Assembly (NCBI RefSeq): GCF_964340395.1
Contig: NC_135553.1
Location: forward strand, 22,589,449-22,653,448
Length of the DNA stretch: 64,000 bases
Reading direction: 5' to 3'
From: Glandiceps talaboti
Lineage: Eukaryota > Hemichordata > Enteropneusta > Spengelidae
Under the pieces are notes generated by a model. The model made no database searches, was not told the origin of the DNA, and was given only the letters and a program-made list of their open reading frames with translations. Of this stretch, positions 58,450-64,000 are shown one piece after another. Numbering within the stretch: the stretch's first letter is position 1; each line of letters begins with the position of its first letter. A program made the translations under genes and the position numbers.

Positions 58450-58705
58450 TGAACACTCTGCACCACAGGGGCGTGTAATATTTCATAGATTGTTGTTTTC
58501 CAGGTCTACAGACTAAATATAACAACCTTTTGATAATATATTCCTACATGTAAGGGGAAGAGATTAATATTTCTTGGTAGTGTAGAGATTGATACATTTG
58601 TAGCAGCAAGATTTGTACAATATTTTCTTAAGAAAACGGCATTCTAAGCAATAAGAAAACAACAATCTCTGAAATATTACACGCCCCTGTGCTCTGCACT
58701 GGGCG
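58450..58705. mobile_element. Inverted-repeat element, arms about 45 bp
   Basis: ACAGGGGCGTGTAATATTTC near 58465, followed by ATAGATTGTTGTTTTCC, is inverted at about 58656-58702 (GAAAACAACAATCTCTGAAA then TATTACACGCCCCTGT). The centre is about 150 bp. A third, diverged arm lies near 58775-58825 (GAAAACAACAAATTACGG). No coding sequence. Confidence 0.6.
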
Positions 58706-59310
58706 ACGTACTATACTAGAAGACAATTTAAAGGTAGGGAAAATATATTCAAGACAAAACATTGTAATATTTAGACTGTAGACAAGGAAAACAACAAATT
58801 ACGGAATACTACGCGGACATGAGCACTCAGTGACGCGTCGACGACTACCCAAACACATTTTATTAGTGTTCAAAGATCTTTTGAAAGTGACACTAAATAA
58901 GGAACCGGAAAGCAAAAATTATCGGAAAAAAAGGATCGACGCGGGGGTATTCAGGGCACGACATACGACAAACAAACACTTCTCAACAAAAAATCTGAAC
59001 TCATCTCAAAGTGCCGACACGAAAACAAGTTCTACATAGCGAACTTCAAAAGTAACATCACCTGACAAATCTGAGGACCCCTTGTATGCATAGAAACAAT
59101 ACACAATTAACTGCCAATAAATTCTTTCACACCTTACACATATAAATACAGTAACACAACGAGTAGCTGACAATTGTCTGATGAACGCATTGAGCGTGAA
59201 ACTCGGAGTTACAACCAAGCACCTCAAGTTCCAACCAACCTACTTTGATTATTCCCGCCCTGCTTACCCAAGCATCGAGCACTCTATTCTACGAGTTTGA
59301 TACTATTTAC

Positions 59311-59311
<1 letters not shown>

Positions 59312-59389
<78 letters not shown>
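59312..59389. repeat. (TA)n microsatellite
   Basis: An almost pure TA run with one CA interruption near its start. The Tyr-Ile open frame across it is an artefact. Confidence 0.97.
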
Positions 59390-59391
<2 letters not shown>

Positions 59392-59429
59392 ATTTAAAAG
59401 TAATCACTCTACAGATATGTGTATTTTTG

Positions 59430-59534
59430 TACTCAAAAAAATTATGGATTTTACAAGAGAAATAATACACCTGTATTTTTGTGTTTCATGGACGTATTAT
59501 TTCTCTTGTAAAAATCCATAATTTCTTTGAGTAC
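59430..59534. repeat. Perfect-type hairpin, arms about 40 bp
   Basis: TGTACTCAAAAAAATTATGG followed by ATTTTACAAGAGAAATAATAC is the near-exact inverse of the sequence at 59493-59534, which ends CATAATTTCTTTGAGTACA. The loop is about 25 bp. It directly follows the TA run. Confidence 0.8.
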
Positions 59535-60794
59535 ACCTGGTATATAAATGTATCTAGAAATAGAAACAGGAAAATAAATCATTTTCAGTATTTCCATGAA
59601 AAAATAGTACTCACATATGATCTTTATGGATTTTCCGACATTAAGAGAATGTAGTGGTACTGTATTTCAACCTCTTAATATCAAGTATATTATTTTTATG
59701 AAGCAAAAGAATGTTATGATTGTATAATGAAGTATATCATCAAATCATTATTCTTTTCAAAACACAACACCTCCTATTCTTGTATGTTGAGTCGTTTACA
59801 TCAAGTATAATTTTCGCATATTTTTTTTACAAAACTTAAAAGAAAGTTATCATGTTCCATAACAGTCCCGGGAGAAAGCAGTTATATGCGCGCAATGATT
59901 CGATTGCTTTGAAAGGGAAACATTAAACAGGTGTGCAGTGCATAGCCAGGATGGGTGTGAAATCAATGTATCGAAAACAATTCAAGACACAGAGACTTAT
60001 ACAGCCAGCCAACACCAAGTAAACGACCAGAGATGGGTATTTCGAATTTCTGTCATGCAGGGCGCCCCCTGGATAAAAAATGTCAGTGCCATAAGCTACC
60101 TTGAAAGACTTCAATTTTTTATTATTAGTGTAATAGTGTGGCAATACATAAAGTTGGGGAAGATTGCACATGTACCTTGATTCAAGAAATTAATAGAAAT
60201 TGTCTAGGTACAGAAAAACACATATATCTGTGAAACCGGTCTGACCTACCCATATTTAGGCCATTTCACTGGATTATTTTAGGGGGTGATGGGCATATAC
60301 ATATATGATATAGCAAATGTTAATAAAACATTAGTAGCTGCTGGACTATGGTGTGCACTTTGTTTCAAAATCATTTCTTGATTATTATAATTATGATAGT
60401 GCTAACCCGGGATCTTATAAAGTAGATGCAAGACAGTCAAGCGGTCCACACTGAGTGTGAGAACATAAACATTCTAACCATGTGTGTTAATATCACCGAC
60501 AATTATACGTGTGTTAGTTATCTGTGATTAATATGCACATCCTAGAGGTCAAGGGTTATTGAATAGATTACCATGTATGCATACATTGCCCAGCCCACAA
60601 CATGTAAATTAGCTCAAAGGAATTTATTCAACTTTTGCTAGACTAGTTTGGGCTGTCGCCTTCTCTAGTGACCTTCGGTCGCCTTGACAGTGAGCAGAAA
60701 AGCCAGAGGGATCTAACAGCAACACTAGTCCGGTCCAAGTACCTTGTATGTGCATCCCCTTACGAGAATATTTTTAGCAGACGGTTTATCGCAA

Positions 60795-61250
60795 TCGGTA
60801 GTAAGTAAGTAAAGGTTGTTTATTATAGTGACATGTGATATACATTTTATAAATTGGCAATAACAATATCAGAAAGCAAACACATCACCCAGCCCACCGG
60901 GCTTATTAGTCACTACAAAACTGAATTGCTCGTATAAAGCACTTAAAAATAAGGGGTGCAAAGAGGACATTCATAACAAGTAAAGAAAAGTAACATACTA
61001 CATTGTTATATAAAGATGATTACACCTTCTGGTGTAAGCTTTGTGAATAAATTTACAAGTTGCTCTAGGCATATTGATCATTATAAAGTTCCATTTCTCA
61101 GTCTCATTAAAGTTTACAAAATTTGGATTAGACTCAAGTAAGTGATATATACTATTACTAGTACATGTATATATGTTGTCACTTATCAGTATTGCATAGA
61201 CGTTTGAATATATTATCGTATTCGTATTGTTTAGTATCATTAACATTTTA
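60795..61250 (-). pseudogene. LINE 3' end remnant
   Basis: Read on the minus strand, the fragment contains NETEKWNFIMINMPRATCKF and IHKAYTRR, which follows the C-terminal pattern of CR1/L2-like reverse transcriptases (acidic, EKxxFIM, then an aliphatic helix ending in RR). An untranslated 3' part with ATTGCCAATTTAT and a TTAC-unit tail (60799-60812) follows. There is no complete reverse transcriptase. The element is 5'-truncated. Confidence 0.55.
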
Positions 61251-61332
61251 AATGAAGTTCAAATTGAGACCGCGACCTGAGTGACCGTTCAGTGTGCGTT
61301 GGTGTGATAAAAGTGACTTCTGAGGATATTGA

Positions 61333-61367
<35 letters not shown>

Positions 61368-62820
61368 CAGCTATGAACAAAGTCACAGTCTGCCCAGTAA
61401 ACTGAAAATGGCTCCTATGGGGATGGGGTCTAGTTATTTTGTAGCACTGTTGCCGCAGTGACCACAGCACGTCACCAAAATATATGTTTCTGAATGAAAG
61501 AGATGACTGATAAGTTTCAAGAACACTGGGCCAGTATTTGACTATTTCGTGTACTTGGTTATCGCAAAGGTCATCATTATTTGAATATTGATCTTTGGAT
61601 TAATGATTAGCCATGATTTACCGATCGAGTGACAAGGTTGTAAAGTTTATGAGCATCGTCGTCAAACGACTCGCCTCTTTACGCGGTGTCATGTCACAAG
61701 TTGCAGAACTGTGTCAAGGTAAAAAAATATGTTCTATGGAATGTGAAAGAGAGGGGGGGGGCTACCGAAAAACGTAGTGTTCATTTACAAATTGCAAATA
61801 CTTTGAAAATGAAACAATTTACCAATTATGAAGAAAATAAATTTGACGTTAAATTTTATTGTGAATTTATTTATTTATCTATTTTATTGGGGGGGGGGGG
61901 TAGCCTTTTTTTAGCTTCAGGGTTCAATTTTTCAGGGTTCAATTTTTCAGGGTTCAATTTTTCAATAAATGTCAGTTCTGAGAGCAACCTCAGGAAAGAT
62001 AAGAAGCTTGAAGACAAAAATTCAAAGCTCAAATATTACATTTAAACAGATGGGCTTGCAATTGGCCATATTTGTTTAGAGATATTTGGGTTTTTTTTAT
62101 AACTGTTTACTTTTTTTTTGTAAATATATTGTGTTTGTTCAGTAGCTCTGAATTGGTGGTCTCTCTCACATACCAGGACACGGCGTCAACCGTAGGCATG
62201 CCTGTCTTGCTTTGCAAGGAGATTAACACAGAACACTTTCAACATTTTATTACTGGAATCAATTCATTCTACATGCCAACAGAACTATGCTGATGTTCGA
62301 TACTGCCTACATTTCACAATACAAAGAACTAGGGCATCGTATTCACTCTCATTTTGATTATACGCTAAGGGGCCGGTCAGTTTATCCAGTCTGTAGACAT
62401 ATAAGTTGCAGTGAACATTTTACGCATTTTATAGTTTCTCTGGTATAGAACGAAATAAAATGGAGGCAATACCGAATCCAGTTTAAAGGTCCATTTTGAA
62501 AATGGATTAAAATTTAGACGCAAAAATAGTTGTCCCAGAACACAAGGATAATATCGTTGTGTAATCCTCATGACGTCACTGATAGATGTTCTGGATATAT
62601 GACAAAGATAACCCTAATGCGAGAACCTGGGATTGAAATCTTGGCCTTTAATAACAATAGATTGTCTATAAATCTTCTTTCTTTCACTCTAAAAATGATC
62701 ATTTATATCAAATATATACTTAATGTTTTACATGTACAATCTTTCACTAAATATGATATTGACCCAGACTGTTTTTTAGCACAACTGAACTTGTTCAGTA
62801 GTGCTATAGGGATCGCCCGG
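61251..62820. other. Intergenic, no gene supported
   Basis: It contains a GAC trinucleotide run (61335-61367), a 15-bp tandem of three units GGTTCAATTTTTCAG (about 61919-61968), a G-run near 61889-61899 and otherwise AT-rich DNA. The open frame at 61686-62045 spans the G-run and the 15-bp repeat and shows no domain. Confidence 0.55.
61335..61367. repeat. (GAC)n trinucleotide microsatellite
   Basis: About eleven GAC units. A poly-Val open frame on the other strand is an artefact. Confidence 0.95.
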
Positions 62821-62822
62821 CG

Positions 62823-62874
62823 TCTGTCTGTCTGTCTGTGTGTGTGTGTGTGTGGATGTGTGTGTGTGTGTGTG
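62823..62874. repeat. (TCTG)n and (TG)n microsatellite
   Basis: Four TCTG units are followed by interrupted TG units, immediately upstream of the 147-bp tandem repeat. Confidence 0.95.
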
Positions 62875-62879
62875 TAAAC

Positions 62880-64000
62880 AACTTAAAGTCAAAAACCGCT
62901 GAACCGATTGCCACGATATTTGGTAGGTCCATTACCTTGGGTGTCTAGTTGGGAAATTGTTCAAATCAAAATGATCGCATCACAGGTGTGTGATTTGGGT
63001 CAAAAAATGTGATTTTTGGTCAAAAAACTTAAACTCAGAAACTACTGGGCAGATTGGTGCGAAATTTGGTGGGAACATTCTTAAGGGGGTGTAAAGTAAG
63101 ATTTGTTCATGACGGGATGATTCCATCAGTGATATGCAAATTAGGGCTAAAAATGTGTCTTTTTGGTTAAAAATCTATAATTCTAAAATTGCTGAGCAGA
63201 TTGGGCTGAAATTTAATGGGAATGTATCTAGGGATGTATGGACGAAGAAATATTAAGCATACCATGATTCCATGAGTGATATGCAAATTAGGTGTAAAAA
63301 TTTATTTAAAAAGCTGGGTCTTCTTAATATTTATAAACTTCATAAACTTGGTATAGGAAATTTTATTTTTGATTTGTATAACAAGAACCTTCCTCATGAT
63401 TTAAGCGATTATTTCCAGGAGATCGATCATAGCCGAGACACAAGATTTAAACTTAGGCGAAATTTGGCAATTCCGAAAATACGCACAGCTGCCGGTCAAT
63501 TTTCCATCAGGTTTTCAGGCACAAAATTGTGGAACAGTTTGCCAACAGAAATGAAATGTCTCACATCAAAACATCTGTTCAGGAAAGCTTTTAAAGAGTA
63601 TCTACTTGACGAAATTTAAACTAGTGAATATAATACATATTCTTGCATTGTTAGCTCGTTTTTGAAATTTTCTCCCATTATATTTTTTCTTCTAGTTCTG
63701 TGTAGCCCTTATTGTTATTGATGCATATGAACTCTGAGGTGGAGCCAAACTTGATTAGCGAAAAGCTATTTTTTTGACTCCAAATTGCCAATCTGTTTAT
63801 TTATTTCCTGTCATTTTGTAATTGTAACTTACTTTAAAAAATTGGCAATAAAATGAATGAATGAATGAATGAATGAAATGTTCATTTTTGGTCAAAAACT
63901 TGTATCTCAAAAAGTACTTGGTCAATTAGTCTGAAACTTGGTGAGATGTTTCTGAAACTGTTATTCTGCAGATTTTCTTAAAAACATTTTGACAAAATTG
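62880..64000. repeat. 147-bp degenerate tandem repeat, interrupted by a LINE and running out of the window
   Basis: Units contain TTTTTGGTCAAAAA, a CTGAAATTTGGTGGGAA-like block and ATGATTCCATSAGTGATATG followed by CAAATTAGG. The marker GGTCAAAAA / GGTTAAAAA occurs at 63018 and 63165 (147 bp apart) and again at 63890. Removing the LINE inserted at about 63297-63875 restores the same spacing. Confidence 0.85.
63295..63876 (+). mobile_element. 5'-truncated LINE (CR1/L2/Jockey-type) 3' end
   Basis: An open frame (about 63296-63619) encodes NLFKKLGLLNIYKLHKLG, then DTRFKLRRNLAIPKIRTAAG, SIRFSGTKLWNSLP and FRKAFKEYLLDEI. This is the C-terminus of non-LTR reverse transcriptases (an NxR-like TR motif followed by G-x-x-x-WNSLP). 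A 3' UTR with GGTGGAGCCAAACTTGATTA and an (ATGA)n tail (63852-63876) follows. Only the last roughly 580 bp are present, inserted in the 147-bp tandem repeat. Confidence 0.85.

Larger units (their letters stand above)
55575..60790. other. Intergenic with G-runs and inverted repeats, no gene supported
   Basis: The interval holds G-runs at 57001-57020 and 57131-57144, a long inverted repeat at 58450-58705, the TA microsatellite at 59312-59389 and a hairpin at 59430-59534. Short open frames here lack domains or exon structure. Confidence 0.55.

Noticed and set aside
61686-62045. 119-codon frame with SGFNFSGFNFS repeats
   Set aside because: It crosses a G-run and a 15-bp tandem repeat, has no splice context and no recognised domain.

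Overview
The window looks like the nuclear genome of a marine invertebrate animal. Genes have many short exons with GT-AG introns, the DNA is AT-rich, and simple repeats, palindromic MITE-like elements and LINE remnants are dense. Intronless TRIM-NHL and ASMT-like genes beside long-intron housekeeping genes are common in invertebrate deuterostomes (hemichordates, amphioxus, echinoderms) and some lophotrochozoans. The exact taxon is not decided by what is seen here. No bacterial operons, CRISPR arrays or viral genes were recognised.

Layout: 1-4050 is intergenic repeat-rich DNA. From 4552 to 20687 on the minus strand lies a complete eIF3 subunit d gene (EIF3D), 14 coding exons, 549 residues, every junction in phase. 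Its 5-kb intron 6 carries a complete antisense intronless gene (12765-15605) for a RING / B-box / coiled-coil / filamin / NHL protein. Head to head with EIF3D, sharing a promoter region with a perfect YY1-type site (20744-20754), is TRAF7 on the plus strand (22288-41197; 19 coding exons plus a candidate 21-nt microexon; about 673-680 residues). A palindromic TTAA-flanked element sits at 44346-44716, a decayed LINE tail at about 45330-45650, and an intact intronless ASMT-like O-methyltransferase gene at 45765-46838. A further LINE remnant lies at 49790-50540. A 2.7-kb tandem array (58-bp unit, 674-bp higher-order period) fills 51215-53925. A small two-exon gene of unknown function is proposed at 54468-55534. 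The remainder to 64000 is repeat-rich, with two more LINE 3' ends (60795-61250 minus; 63295-63876 plus). The last of these is inserted into a 147-bp tandem repeat.

The most unusual signals are two minisatellites in EIF3D whose units contain the edge of a coding exon. About 27 copies of a 36-bp unit in intron 10 each carry a copy of the exon 10 end, many with its 5' splice site. About 17 copies of a 29-bp unit begin at the stop codon and run into the 3' UTR. The genes do not form one pathway: EIF3D is translation initiation, TRAF7 is MAP-kinase/ubiquitin signalling, the TRIM-NHL protein is a probable E3 ligase or RNA regulator, and the ASMT-like enzyme is a small-molecule methyltransferase.
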